DNA of 64,000 nucleotides from Bugula neritina (GCA_964035545.1 OZ037771.1:12342980-12406979), one strand, 5' to 3'; shown: positions 13,701 to 28,312, counted from the stretch's first letter. Notes: a model not told the origin generated them from the letters alone. Translations and numbers: made by a program.

Positions 13701-16254
13701 CATATGGCTCCGTAACACCAGTTTCCACAACTCCTTATACTTTTCTTCTACTTGTTGATATACGTATAAATTTTTCTAGACTTTGAAAAAATTGAAATAA
13801 ATATAGCGGTTTATATTATGAATATCTAGATTTATAATTTTATACAATTTTCCCTCAGAGCGCAATAATGCTAGAAAATTAAAAGTTTACAACAATTAAT
13901 ACTATAAACTAGTATACAAAACTGTCCCAGAAGGAGCAAACCTTTATCTTTTGTACAATCAGATTCTTCAAAAAAAAATATAAACCTTCTCATGTAATAT
14001 TTAAATACCTACTTTTTGGTAACTGCGTATAACACAATATATTAAATTATTACATTACATTATGCAAAATAACATAACTCAATAGTAGTATCAAAATAAG
14101 ATATAATGATATTTAAACATATTAAAAGATATTAATTGGTTTGTAATTGAGTAGAACCAAATTCTCTATAGCAGTTGAGGTGTAGCAGATAAATGCAAAT
14201 TTTGTGATGCATAAGCATTTGACAACTTTCATGGGAGAATAACTTCCTAAAACATAATATTATGCATATCTCCTAACTTATACCTCAATCATTGATATAC
14301 CATAAAGTAAATTTTCATTGAATAATATTTTCATACAGTATATATATTGTTGTATCCTGGCTAAGTGTCCACATCTGTTTTACCAATTATGTGTGAAAGG
14401 TTAATGTACTTATTTTATTTGTCATGGTTTTGAGTGCAATATTATTATGTGCTTGATTGTAAAGCAGTCAGTTGTTATAGTGAGTGCAAGCAGTGCAGAA
14501 TAAACTTTTACTCTTTCCCTTACACGCAATCCACATTGTTACATATATATACTACTGTATACTGTCATGTCATAAAGTATAATATAGTGAAACATAACTT
14601 TGGGTGTGTATGTCTTACAAATAATTAAATGCATATAACTGTATTCATAGTAGTCTTTAAAACAAGTGAAGCAGAATTTAGGTTTATCTACATAATTTAC
14701 TTACTTCACTTTATAACCAAGAAGTAATATTTTTTTGTGTAAAATGTCACATCGTTAAAATATGTGAATGTCTATTTTAATTTAACTCAAGTTACTAAGT
14801 CACTAAAGTAAAAAAGGAGTTTTGATATAGACTATGGTGTTTCAAAAGTTGCCCAATCATGTGCAACTTCATAGTTTTGAACACTTGCAGAGCCGTTGGG
14901 GATGCTAGGAAGAGTATTCCGTTATAGTTGTACCAGGAGCAAAAATAGCCTTTATACTAACTTATCAACATGGCGGAAGGCACAGTCTACAGTCATGTTA
15001 TGAGCTCTCACAAGGGTGAAAATTTCTAGCAATCAGTGTTTTTTGCACAAGTTTAATAGCAATCATGATTCGGCTTCGATTTAGGGCAAAAAATCTTTAC
15101 GAAGTAAAGGTGAAAAATTAAGGTCTCAAATTACAAATAATTTTAGAACTTAGCCTAAACAACTGCATTTGCATTAGCAGTAACTTTAAAAAGTTATATT
15201 TTGCAAAGGAATTTATAAAGAAAATTTATTAAAGTTGCAAAATCAAAGTTCAAAAGGTAAAAGTAGAAAGACATAGGAGATACCTGAAGTAATGAATTAT
15301 TCTAAAAAAGCCTCCGAAATTTTGTTTACTTCAAGCAGTGAAGACATCTCTTTAATGGGAATAAAACTGCCAAATATTAATAATAATATCAATGAATAAT
15401 ATTGATGTATATTTAATAGCAACATAGTTGATAGATTTTACATTAAGAATGACAAGTAAATATTTCATTATGAAACCAGAAGCAGTGAAATCAAGATATG
15501 ACCAGCACGTCTACTGAAAGGATATGTTTCCAAGTGTGAATAATTCACCAACTTTTTGTCGTATTCTAAAAATTAGTATGGCTAGTTCATTTGCATAGAT
15601 AAAAACTCACGCAAGTTTATAGTCACCATCCCTGTAGGAAACCCCTAATGGAAAGCGTCTTTTATGAAATTGGGCTTTAAGGACTTATCCAGGTGGGACA
15701 CAGGAGCAATTATGACTCATGGATGCTCTACCTAACATCACCTTTGGCTTGTGCATGTAATTACCAAACAGCTAAACTATATATCACATTGTCAATGACT
15801 GATTGCTGATTCTGTATACTAGTTTGATCTGATAAAGTCACCGTTAAACAAAAATATGAGGCTGTGTGAAAACTGTACTGAAAGGTAAGTTTCTAATTAT
15901 TATATTTTCATATGACTTAAATAAAATTGATATAGCTATTTGTGCAAATCCATGTCCTTTCATATGAATTTAATCATCTATAAATACTTTTTCTAAATAC
16001 TGTAATTACAAGCTTATTAATTTTAACACCAAACCTGCTTCTTTCATACAACTAACTAGAATTTTGAACTTAATGCTTGTTAAAGCGACGTGGGTTTTAT
16101 TGCTTTAAACAACCTAACTAGGACATAGTATAAAACAGTGAATATACATAACACTTACCCTACATAGCCGTGATAGAGTTGGTGCTTCTACACTGTATGC
16201 TACATAAAAAGTTGTAGCTAATAAGTATAACAAAGAGTAACGAAGTAGTTCCAT
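4718..16254 (-). CDS. Secreted zinc metalloprotease (matrixin-like metzincin) with C-terminal hemopexin repeats
   Basis: Nine exons, in gene order: 16159-16254, 11182-11392, 9680-10207, 9173-9277, 8552-8722, 7444-7710, 5978-6135, 5402-5596, 4718-4843. All phases agree (1857 nt, 618 codons plus stop). Exon 1 is a signal peptide (MELLRYSLLYLLATTFYVAY). Next come a Cys-rich stretch, then an N-rich propeptide with a furin-type RKKR site (residues 200-203), and then the catalytic domain starting around TWRLVEP. The zinc site HEVGHLVGFGH (327-337) and the Met-turn QVM (344) are intact. After GRC come hemopexin-like blades, clearest at AAYYDIRDKHIYFF, ending in WDYVCDPYSC. No PRCGxPD cysteine switch and no DGxGGxLAHA structural loop are visible, unlike typical MMPs. 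It should cleave matrix or secreted proteins outside the cell. The donor ending exon 8 (GTTATA) is weak, so the last 41 residues are the least certain. Introns hold the two transposon copies and SINEs listed separately. Confidence 0.8.
4845..5085. repeat. 34-37 bp tandem repeat beside the last metalloprotease acceptor
   Basis: About six copies of a unit containing ACTTGTCATGTACATTCTAT, some 3 bp shorter. On the gene strand the last unit runs directly into the final 3' splice site: the native sequence ACATGACAAGTGGGTT upstream of GGCAG is itself a unit copy. Confidence 0.85.
6648..7415 (+). mobile_element. 768-bp non-autonomous DNA transposon (MITE), copy 1
   Basis: Terminal inverted repeats AGGATTGCTCTATCTT / AAGATAGAGCAATCCT are flanked on both sides by TTAA, as expected for piggyBac-type insertion, although TTAA could instead be part of a longer TIR. 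No transposase ORF is present. It lies in the metalloprotease intron just downstream of exon 7444-7710, ending only 28 bp from that donor. It is nearly identical to the copy at 12292-13059, which is in the opposite orientation. Confidence 0.85.
8041..8226 (+). mobile_element. tRNA-derived SINE, copy 1 (diverged)
   Basis: The 5' end has a Pol III A-box-like TGGTCTAGGAG and a degenerate B box (GGGTCAAAC). The body aligns by eye with the copies at 15609, 30207, 40108 and 45992, including the GTGATGTTA block and the CCACCAGG block. It lies in a metalloprotease intron. Confidence 0.7.
12292..13059 (-). mobile_element. 768-bp non-autonomous DNA transposon (MITE), copy 2
   Basis: Same length, same TIRs and same flanking TTAA as copy 1, in inverted orientation. 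It lies in metalloprotease intron 1. Inside is a CCAAT-box/TATA-like pair (ACCAATAACG, then CTATATAAG about 25 bp on) and several CACGTG-type E-boxes (GTCACGTGAC, GCACGTGC). Confidence 0.85.
13060..16158. other. Metalloprotease intron 1, distal part
   Basis: AT-rich intronic sequence without conserved coding potential on either strand. The only recognisable element is the SINE fragment at 15609-15756. Confidence 0.6.
15609..15756 (-). mobile_element. SINE fragment, copy 2 (head truncated)
   Basis: Read on the minus strand, it holds the SINE body: GTTAGGTAGAGCATCC, then the AATTGCTCCTGTGTCCCACC region, ending in CTATAAACTTGCGTG. The tRNA-like head present in the copy at 30207 is missing. Confidence 0.75.
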
Positions 16255-18726
16255 AGTCACAGGTGGTAAAGTTTCTAATTGCTAAATCCGCAGTTTTTAT
16301 CCTGGAAAAGAATTTTTTGCTACGCTGGTAATGCTTGCTAGCGAATAAGGCATTATGCAGTAAGAGTTAGCTTATTACAACCACCCCTCTCCAGATCAGT
16401 CTGTTTAATGACCTATGAACCGTGTTGAAGAAGAGGATATGCCACAGTGTAATGCAACAAGTGAATGCATGACATAACGTTTGTAAGGACCACCTCCCAC
16501 TATTGTGCCAGTTTTCACTTGTAAAGCTGTATTTCTGTAGCAGTAAATATCTACGAAGGAATTTGTTCTTGTTATGGCAACTCATGATGGGATTTTGGAT
16601 TACCGCATGGTAGCTATAATTACCAATGTGGAGCTATTGTTAGCAGCACCCCTGCACCTGTTAAGGCTTTAGTTTCCAGACCATCGAGTGCACATTTTTG
16701 CCAGTTTACTGAGCAACGTTCAAGACTGAGTAACTAAAATTTGCCATGCCCTTCAACTTCTAAATATAAATTTCTTCTAAAACGGCAAATTTTCAGTGCA
16801 ATGTTTCTATAATAAATCTCGCAAAACTTAGCCAAGCAGAGGTGCGTGTCAAAGCTATTACTTCCGTACCTCCATTATATTGAGCTTATAGAAAATTAAT
16901 CTGCACGTTTCTAAATAAAATAATTGTGCAACTTTTGCTATGTGTATTCCTGTAATCTTAGTTGCATTCTTTTTCATAATTTCCTGTTTAATTAAACCCT
17001 ATAGCCTACATAGACTATTGTTTACTTGCTAGTTTTCCAACTGTACATATTCAGGTGTATGTCGCTAACAATACCCCTGTTGTCATATACAGGAAGTCAA
17101 AGGTTACTTTAATCTTTCCTCATATTTAGAAAAACTATAGTGTAACATAGACTTCCACTAAGGTTAATGTCTGGAATGCAGAGATTAACAAAGCTTAGGA
17201 TTACCATGTACTTCCTGTTTGTGATTTGACAAGTGATGCATAGCCCGCGTGAGTGAAATACGATGCTGTGCGTTTGTTAGGGTCTTGTGATTACAAAATA
17301 TATGTAACACTTGGTGTCTATGGTAAGTGAGTTGGAAGAACAATGTAAATTCAGTCCTGTTTTCACGCCAATAAACAATTTCAACACTCCACTGCCGCTC
17401 CAACCAGAAGCTATATTGGTGATTGGAACCGGCCTGCAGCAAAATATCAGTAGTTAAAGGTGAAAACACAACATTGCTGATGGCTGTTCAATATTCACGG
17501 GTAAAAAGAAGTGCATTTTCAGATTTTCTCTGACAGGGTTTCCAAGTTTTCTAGCAGAAGCCTCTTTAGTCTAGATACACAATACTTACAAAGGAAAGGG
17601 ATTACAATATAGTTGAACAGGAATATTTTGCTTTGTTTCACAATTATATTTTCCTGTAATAATGGAGTACCTTCCTTTTACTGTTCAATTACAGCCTACT
17701 ATTTTGTGATAAGAGATCAAGCTGATAAATCTACAAGTGTATTTGAGTGATAAGGAAGCTACAGGAAACAAATGAAAGCATGGCTGGATGCTTCCCTGAT
17801 TTCACTTGTGTCCACCAATATTAAGCCAGATATTATATCAATTACTGCAATACGACTCCTGAAAGTTGTAGTAATACGTAACAGGTGGTGGCACAGGTTG
17901 ACGTAATACTGTCTGCTTGGCTATTGAAACTCAACTAAAAATGAACAGGTTGAATGCTCCGCACTGAATATCTGGTGAGCTGTGGGAAGTTACGAGCTAC
18001 CCGGTGCATTGATCTCAACAGCTATAACTCCATTGATCTTACAGCTGTAGCTTATGCGACTAACAGCGTTGAACGACTGCTAAATTATTTCACTGTTTGT
18101 CTACATTTTAAAGTAACATGTTAGCAGAATGTTTTCCCTTTAGACAGACAAGCTTTGATAGTGCAGGTTGCTAACCCTACTAAAGCTGTCTAAATCTCAC
18201 TGGCTGTTGTTAATACTAACTTCATATTTGGTTAATTCAAATAGTAAGTAAGAGCAAGCATAGACATTTGATGAACATGATTTCAAAGAGTGTAACACCA
18301 GCTCTATCATATATCTGTAGAAGGTGTTTTAAATCTACAAGTTCAGATAAAACACTAGAAACCTAAGCTAGGCTCTACATTATATTGTTTTAGGAAGATC
18401 ACCATTTTCAGCCGATCTCAACAAGGATGTAATTCAGGTGAAAACCTAGTTTACAGATACACCATCACACAAACTGTTTCATAGCAGACTTTATGTTTAT
18501 TATTCTTGTCTTTAAGGAAAAAGCAAATACAACAAGCCAATTGTCTGATGGAATAGAAAGCATTGACTGATACCTATAGAACTTCAGTGTTGAATATAGA
18601 AGCAGTGAGTAAATATAAGTAGCAAAAGTATACTATCAAAATGGCTTCCTCTCTAGCCCATATTTATCAGAAATAAATTTCAAAAAAACATTCTATTAAA
18701 ATAAAACATTTGATGGCACGTGACAT
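16255..18726. other. Intergenic between metalloprotease 5' end and TMEM131 3' end
   Basis: No supported gene. Short ORFs here lack domain patterns and splice context. Both neighbours are on the minus strand, so this holds the metalloprotease promoter and the TMEM131 3' UTR. A possible AATAAA on the minus strand is at 18496-18501, about 225 nt past the TMEM131 stop. Confidence 0.6.
18496..18501 (-). terminator. Candidate TMEM131 polyadenylation signal
   Basis: AATAAA on the gene strand, a plausible distance past the stop at 18727. Chance occurrence in AT-rich DNA cannot be excluded. Confidence 0.35.
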
Positions 18727-21700
18727 TTAATCTTTTCTTGCATCTGAATCAGCTGGCTCTTTCAGCGGGTCAAAGTTCCAAACGCTGTTTCCTTCAGACA
18801 CGGAAGTTGTGGGTGCTTCCGGCTGGGACCAGACGTCTGGTATGAAGGGATACGCCTGTTCGTGAAAGAGAAGATATTCTACAGTACAGTGTATGTGTAG
18901 ATATTCTACAGTACAGTGTATGTGTAGATATTCTACAGTATAGTGTATGTGTAGACATTCTACAGTATAGTGCATGTGTAGACATTCTACAGTATAGTGC
19001 ATGTGTAGACATTCTACAGTATAGTGCATGTGTAGACATTCTACAGTATAGTGTATGTGTAAATATTCTACAGTATAGTGGATGTGTAGACATTCTACAG
19101 TATAGTGTATGTGTAGATATTCTACAGTATAGTGCATGTGTAGACATTCTACAGTATAGTGCATGTATAGATATTATCAACTCTATGGCAGATTCTACTG
19201 ATACAATTAGCAGTTTAATATAGCATTAACAGCTCTCTTTAACAAAAGGCAGTAAAATACCTGCTGAGGATCGGTTGGGGTCGAAAGTTGTCTGCTCACG
19301 GAGAAGACGCCATTTCCTGTGTGGAAAGAGTTAGTGTTGGAGCGAGAGTAGGAGCTGGTGAGAGTCTGGATGGCCCGGTACGGCTCGTCCTGGCTCCACA
19401 GACTCCAGGACTTGTCCCAGACCCCGCTGGAGCCAGCAGCTGAGGGGAGGGTGGGGGTCCAGCCCTGGTTGGTGTCCCAGACACCGGTTGACTCTGGATA
19501 TCTGAGCAGCTCGGGGCTGTATCCTTGCAGAGGGCCTGCGAACAACCATAAGGTATAAGTAGACACAGATGGGAAGGAGGGGGGACTCAGGACCAGCTGG
19601 GGTTGAATGTGTTTAGTGAGAGAAGTGACTGTAGAGATCAACACAAACAAGTGGAGAGGTCAGGCTACTTTGCCAGAAAAGAAAAGGCGACATAACCAGC
19701 CTGATGGAGACAAGAAGTTGCCGGCAAGTCAGACGTAGAAAAGTGAAAAGTTCAATGGTTGTGAGAGAAAATGAGGAGAGGAGCCCAAATCAACTGTTTG
19801 CCCTCCACTGATCGAATTTTCATTAACATATTACTTAAATCCTGCATAACAAGCGTGAAAAGCACCAAAACAGGAAATGGCCGACTGTGTACAATGCATA
19901 CTGGAAAGTACCACACTTTGTGTAATCTCTTGCACAGCTCATCAAATATACATATGGCCTGTGTGACGCAGTCATTATTTCCCCATTACCACCCAACTGC
20001 ACCTTCCACTAGAGAGGGCAACTTTACAGATTATAATTTAAGAACACATTTCTATTGGTCAACATGGGAAGGGATATTCACAAATAGTTTACTAATACTT
20101 CATGCTTTAACAGTTAGCTAACACCTGAATACAAATTCTTACATCGTAATAAATAATAGCATAAATAATAATCATATATGGATCATTTTACTTAATTTAT
20201 TACACACTGGATATCTTCAGTTTTTAGCAATTTTTCACAATTTAGCTGGTAATAAACATGACTTTTTGCCCAAAACTACTAAAGCACCAATAAATACACC
20301 AAAAAATTGAGTTTCTTCTTGATTTTGCTTGATTTCCCATATTTTTTCTTATATATTTAGCTTATTAGGGGTGCGGACCGTTACGGTTTTTTCGTAATGG
20401 TCCGCAACCAAAAGTAGCTGAATAATTAGGAAAAAACATGGGAAATGAAGCAAAACTAAAAAGAACTTTGCTTATTTAGGTATATTTATTAGTGCTTTAC
20501 TAGTTTTAGCTAAAAAAACCATGTCCATTAGCAGTTAAATTGTGGAAAATAGCTAAAAACTGAAAATATCTAGTGTGTACTAAATTAAGTAAAATGACCC
20601 ATATAGACCCTGAAGTGAAATTTGAAAAAAATATTGTATAAAAAATAATTGTCCCATCAATTATTAAAACTTTAAAAACGAATTATTTAAATTCAACATA
20701 AAATATTTACTTTGATTCCTCGTAGCCTGAGGACCTGCCATATCCGGTCTTCTCTTAGCCTGTATGTTTGCTAAAAGTTGCTCATCGGTTAAACCAGGTG
20801 TATAGCCGGAGAGAGTGTCAGCATTCGAGAAGGGCGGGTCATGTATAGCCCGTGGCGTTACCAGAGGTGACTCACTCAGGCTAGGCAAGACAGCATTGCT
20901 ACAAACACAACAGAGCACATGACATCTCAGCTCTCATTGGTCAAATATATGTAGCTTTGTTTACATCTTGAAAATCCACAGTGGACTCCACCATCTTACA
21001 GGGTCAACTTTTCTGAGCATATTTGTCACAACTCCAACAAAAAACTTGATTTTTTAAAGTCAGCTTTACATATAAGCTTCCAGTTGAAAGGCAGGCAAGA
21101 AAGTGGCACAAAAAAGGCCACCATCTTCTTTTAGAGCACCATCTCAACAATTTGCTCCTCAAAAAATGTACAACCTAACACAGAATTTCATGGTATATAT
21201 AGCCAATTGCAAAGTACAATTTTAAAAATATTCAACACCACGCCAAACATTAATTCACACATCACTGATGTAACAGAATTCCTACAAGGAAACAGTGTGA
21301 CTGGAAGCAAGTAGTACAGCAACTGCAATGCAACATGGTGGACATATCTTGCCTTCCCGTGTGTTAGTTTGGATATTCTTTTTTCAGGTTTGAAAATAAA
21401 CTATTTCAGAGTGTTTTACCACCCAGCATGGAGCTTGTAGCACTGAACAGATATTGTAGATGTCAATTTATATTAAGTTTGTGTTATACAGCACAAGGAG
21501 ACAATAACTCCCAAAGAAGTACAATTAAGTTATCATTACTTTAAGCTTTATACTTAATGCACACGTACAGCATATTTACTTCTCTTTTACTAGAATTAGA
21601 ATCAGGGAATTTGAAGCCTGACAATACCCGAGGCACAATATACAAATTGCCACTTTAGCTCTTTATGGTTGTTGGCAAAATAAAATTTTAGCTTATTAGA

Positions 21701-24700
21701 AGCATGCTTGAGTCTAGCATGTTATCTTAGAATATTGAGCTGGTGAAGGCAAACGAACACAAGCAGTAACTCTTTTGTGAAGAAACATTGAATTTTTTCT
21801 TTTATATATCTCATTGTAGGCATAGAACTTGTAAATTAAATTACAATATTACACACTGCATATTACACAATATACAATGTACAGTTTTGGTGTTACATTA
21901 TATATATGGATATAGATTATGTATGCTACATAACAGAAAGCCCTTAGTTCAAGCAGCAGGTTTCACTGAGAGAAACATGAAATACAGATTTATATTATAG
22001 TCACAGCAGCTGCTTAAAGCCAAGAAGTGAAACAGAGAAGTAGAAATATACTCACTTTTGAGCTGTCGGGAAATCCCAGTTAAGAGAAGATCGCTGACGA
22101 GGTTTCGTGCCGATTGGCTCAAAGACTTTTGGACTGGCAGCGGCCAGAGGCACATTTACTCCTGAGTGGAGAGCCTCAGCGAATGACCTCGTCTGGTCGG
22201 AAATCTCGGAGAAATCCTCTGCAGGTAAACACACAGCAGGTAAACCTTATGCAGGTAAAACCATTTGCAGATTATATATATATATAATATATTTATGTAT
22301 ATAAACATATTATATAATATATTTATATATATAAACATATTATATATAATATATTTATATATATAAATATATTATATATATTTATATATATAAACATATT
22401 ATATATAATATATTTATATATATAAGTATATCACATATACACTACATGTAGATACAACACAGGTAAAGGCATTACACTTTACAGGTGAAGCACACGAGAA
22501 ATATACCCGCCAACTAAACACACTCATAAAATGACTAAGAAAGAAATAAAACTGAAAGAAGACAGAGAAATGAAACCTTAGATAGATCAAGTTAGATTTA
22601 GCTAAAGTTCCATAGCTGGGTATTGGATCATTGTGGGAAATTACATTATAAAGACTTATAAACAACGTAAGTGGAAGTGAGAAGTGAGAGAGCAAGGAGC
22701 AAGCATTGGGACAGCCAACCATTGGAAACACATTTTCAGGAATCAAAATGAAGTAGTCTAGCATTTAGTACACCACAGCATGTTACACACATAAAACACT
22801 GTACACTACAGCATGTTACACACATACAACTCTGTAAACCACAGCATGTTACACACATATAACTCTGTACACCACAGCATGTTACACACATACAACTCTG
22901 TACATCACAGCATGTTACACACATACAACTCTGTACACCACAGCATGTTACACATACAAATATATATTGGTGCCAACTTAACATTTAATAACTCAAGAGT
23001 AGCATAATTAAAATTATTAGCATTTTTCAATACAATTTAAGTATAAAGTTGATAAAGCACCCATCAATAAAACAGCATAAAATAATATCTATGTCACATG
23101 ACTAGATGAGTATACACATCACATGGCAGCCAGGCAATACACCTTTAGCACACAGTGTAGACAATACACCTTTAGCACACAGTGCAGACAATACACCTTT
23201 AGCACACACTGTAGACAATACACTTTTAGCACACAGTGTAGGCAATACACCTTTAGCACACTGTGTAGGCATTACACCTTTAGCACACAGTGTAGGCAAT
23301 ACACCTTTAGCACACAGTGTAGACAATACACCTTTAGCACACACTGTAGGCAATACACCTTTAGCACACAGTGTAGACAATACACCTTTAGCACACACTG
23401 TAGACAATACACTTTTAGCACACACTGTAGACAATACACCTTTAGCACACAGTGTAGACAATACACCTTTAGCACACAGTGTAGACAATACACCTTTAGC
23501 ACACACTGTAGACAATACACCTTTAGCACACAGTGTAGACAATACACCTTTAGCACACAGTGTAGACAATACACCTTTAGCACACTGTGTAGGCATTACA
23601 CCTTTAGCACACAGTGTAGGCAATACACCTTTAGCACACACTGTAGACAATACACCTTTAGCACACACTGTAGACAATACACCTTTAGCACACAGTGTAG
23701 ACTATACACCTTTAGCACACAGTGTAGACAATACACCTTTAGCACACAGTGTAGACAATACACCTTTAGCACACACTGTAGACAATACACTTTTAGCACA
23801 CAGTGTAGACAATACACCTTTAGCAGATGATATACACCAATAGCAGAAGTACAGCAGCATGAAAATCATGCACCAATTGAACCATTGCAGGTAAGCAAAA
23901 TTAGTCGATACAAATTTCAAAGGGCAGCCAAAATAAACCATATCAGAAGTTATAAAGTGAAAGTATAAGCATACTAAAAATTGTTGATAATCATAATACT
24001 ATGTTCTAGCAACTATGAGATGTAGAAATAGAGTAGAAGTGCCATGGATGCGTAGGTGTAGATAACAGACAAATTGGAGCAGGTGCTAGAGACATGTATA
24101 TATGCAGATAATAGACAAGTTAGATCAGGTGTTAGAAATATGTATAAGCAGATAGTAGACAAGTTGGAGCAGGTGCTAGAGATATGTCTATATGCAGATA
24201 GTAGACAAGTTGGAGCAGGTATAAAGGTAATGACAAGTTGGAGCAGGTGCTAGAGATATAATGTGTATGCAGATGATAGACTTGCTAGATCAGCTGTTAG
24301 AGATACACACGATAGTGACAGATCAAGACAGATGCTATATAGGTGTCACAGAGACTTTCATGTGGATCATAGAGCTTACAGGCAAGTAGAGACAGGTGCT
24401 ATGAACATATAATTAAAGCTGCACAGCCATTAGCATATAGGATAAATTGTTACTGCCCCTAACAAAAGGAAGTGGATAGATATATACCGTAGGTTTCGGG
24501 GGCTACAGTGTCCCAAGATGGGGTTTCACTGGCCACGGAGAGCATATCTATAGAAACACAACAATCTACACATTTACAACAACTACAAGCATAGAGGAAA
24601 TTTGAAGTTAAAACATAATTCAAGTAGAAAATAAACAAAGTCTATATTACATTTATTACGAAGACAGATTTGCATAGAAAGTCCGACAAATTCATATTAC

Positions 24701-27700
24701 TTATACTAACAAGTTACCAAACACTTATTACATACAAACTGATATATTAAAAACACACAAGTAAATTTTCAATGCCATACAAAACTCTACATCTGCACAA
24801 AATGAAATTAGAAACTATAATATAGAACAAGGACTGTTTCAATAGAAAACTACTTTCCTGTTACAGGACAAACTAGCACCATGTAAACTGCAACAAATCC
24901 ATTGCAAACACCACTATAGCTTTATTCCATTTACAACTCAGTCAATAAGGTTTAAATATTGAAATGCAAAGGAATGGTTAGTACTAGAGACTAGAGTCTT
25001 ACCAGAGTTGGCCGCAAGAGACTTGGCTGACGGAAACTTCCATGGCTGCGTCTCTTTATCTGGCAGCTTAGTCAGCCACTCTGTGACGTGCTTGTTCTAC
25101 AAAAGACAAGAAGTGATGTCATCATGTACCACATGACTGGTATCTACTCAAACTTAGTAGCACCTGTAAGCACCTGACTACAGTACAGTATAACCTACAG
25201 TACAGTATAACCTACAGTACAGTATAACCTACAGTACAGTATAACCTACAGTACAGTATAACCTACAGTGCAGAATAGCATAGCCTAAGTACCAGATGAC
25301 TCACCTTTCCATCGCTGGTGTTCACGCTCCCCGAGTCCGTACTGTTACTTGTACTATCCTCCAAGTCTGTAGTCCCAACAGCTTTTGTCATCATGATAGG
25401 ACCAGGGGCTACCTTCTTCACCTGAAGTGGAAAAGCAAATGTCAAGGCTGTTGTCCATGTCAGCTAAACACATCAGTCGACATTAAATTCAATTAGCCCG
25501 TGACCTATTAACCACATATAGATATAAAGGGGGGAGGGTGTCAGCATGTATCGAACTTCACCTTCATTTTAGCCTGTGAGTTTTTCTTTTGCTGTTTCTT
25601 CAGTTGAGCTCTAGAGTTCTGCTGTAGCTTCGCTCTCGCCTCTTCGCTCAACACGGGCATTAGAAAATCTTCAAACAAAACAGAGTAAAACATTACCAGA
25701 CCGCTAGCTGGAATATACAACATAACTGAGTATAGCATGGAACTATGTGTGAAGAGGTTTCTGTTTAGAATTTTGGAGTACAACTACAACTGGAATCATA
25801 ACAGTATAAATATGGTGTTGCTTTTCGGGTTTTATATTTAATATAAAACTAATTAAAATTTAAAGCTCATTTTGCATTATGAAGAAATTATAGAAAATGT
25901 ATGTACGCGCATGCGTGAATATGTCCTCGGTCACAAAACAGTGTTGATTCTATATAATAGTTTTACATGCAGACTGAACACTTTTGCAAACACGAATCAA
26001 AGCAGACACCAACCTGATCCCTGATCCACCAGATATCCATTTATCTCTTTAGTATCTTCTACTTCTGAGGACTGTCTGCGTGGAGCTGCTCCTTGCGTTG
26101 TGCTGGTAGAGGTACTTGCAGTAGAGGTCGTGACCCCGCTAGATGTATCAACTGATGGCACGTTCTTTCTGTGACCGCCTTTACTACTGACTGTTGTAAC
26201 GTCTGCAGCCTCTTTTTTAGAGGTCAAGGTATTTGAGCCGTTTACCTGTTTGCTTTGTCGCGCAGGTTGACTAACTCCACCAGAGAGATCATTGTTTACC
26301 TGATAAAATGATTGGTTGTAAAACTTGAAGTCTAAAAGGTGTATCTAACCACTGGTTAGCTGAGATAAAACTCTCTCCCAAAACGTTTGTATGTTTATTT
26401 TTATGACTATATCAATTTGATACCAAAAGAAAGCTCACCTTTTCGCTAGGCGAGCTGGCAGCGCCGTTTCTACTCTGCTTGGATGTTACGACATTATTTA
26501 GCTTGGGAGTTGTCTTGGGCTGGTTTGTTGTTGGGGAGCCCTTCGCACTGCGAGGGTTTGACTGTCTTTTATCAGAGATCCGATTGCTGTTTGCTTCTAC
26601 AGGAATTACTATACATGATAATACTCAGTATATAACTGACTATTCAATACAGTAACTAATACACAGTATATAACTGACTATTCAATACAGTAACTAATAC
26701 TCAGTATATAACTGACTATTCAATACAGTAACTAATACTAAGTATGTAACTGACCATTCAATACAGTAACTAATACTCAGTATGTAACTGACTATTCAAT
26801 ACAGTAACTAATACTCAGTATATAACTGACTATTCAATACAGTAACTAATTCTCAGTAAATAACTGACTATTCAATACAGTAACTAATACTCAGTACGTA
26901 ACTGACTATTCAATGCAGTAACTAATACTCAGTACATTACTGACTATTCAATACAGTAACTAATACTCAGTACATAACTGACTATTCAATGCAGTAACTA
27001 ATACTCAGTACATTGCTGAATATTCAATACAGTAACTAATACTCAGTACATTACTGACTATTCAATACAGTAACTAATACTCAGTATATAACTGACTATT
27101 CAATACAGTAACTAATACTCAGTATATAACTGACTATTCACTTGTAAGAAATTAAATCTACACTCAACAGTTCTTCAGTTTGAGAATTATTTGAATCAAG
27201 ACCAAATATGTGTTTGTAAGTCCCACACCACACACACCACACCACACACACCACACCACACACACACACCACACACACCACACCACACACACCACACCAC
27301 ACACACCACACCACACACACCACACCACACACACCACACCACACACACCACACCACACACACCACACCACACCACACACACCACACCACACACACCACAC
27401 CACACACACCACACCACACCACACACACCACACCACACACACCACACCACACACACCACACCACACACACCACACCACACACACCACACCACACACACCA
27501 CACCACACACACCACACCACACACACCACACCACACACACCACACCACACACACCACACCACACCACACCACACACACCACACCACACACACCACACCAC
27601 ACACACCACACACACACACCACACCACACACACCACACCACACACACCACACCACACACACCACACCACACACACCACACCACACACACCACACCACACA

Positions 27701-28260
27701 CACCACACCACACACACCACACCACACACACCACACCACACACACCACACCACACACACCACACCACACACACCACACCACACACACCACACCACACACA
27801 CCACACCACACACACCACACACACCACACCACACACACCACACCACACACACCACACCACACACACCACACCACACACACCACACACACCACACCACACA
27901 CACCACACCACACACACCACACCACACACACCACACCACACACACCACACCACACACACCACACCACACACACCACACCACACACACCACACCACACACA
28001 CCACACCACACACACCACACCACACACACCACACCACACACACCACACCACACACACCACACCACACACACCACACCACACACACCACACCACACACACC
28101 ACACCACACCACACACACCACACCACACACACCACACCACACACACCACACCACACACACCACACCACACACACCACACCACACACACCACACCACACAC
28201 ACCACACCACACACACCACACCACACACACGCACGCACGCCACGCACGCCACGCACGCCA

Positions 28261-28312
<52 letters not shown>

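Noticed and set aside
18727-19164. ORF with a repeated 9-residue HYTVECLHM-type unit joined to the TMEM131 C-terminus
   Set aside because: Only the last 42 codons are the TMEM131 terminal exon; the rest is minisatellite upstream of a good acceptor at 18856-18857.
23102-23843. Periodic ORFs of about 190-245 codons on both strands
   Set aside because: Artefact of a 27-bp minisatellite whose unit is a multiple of three; it is intronic, with no start context.
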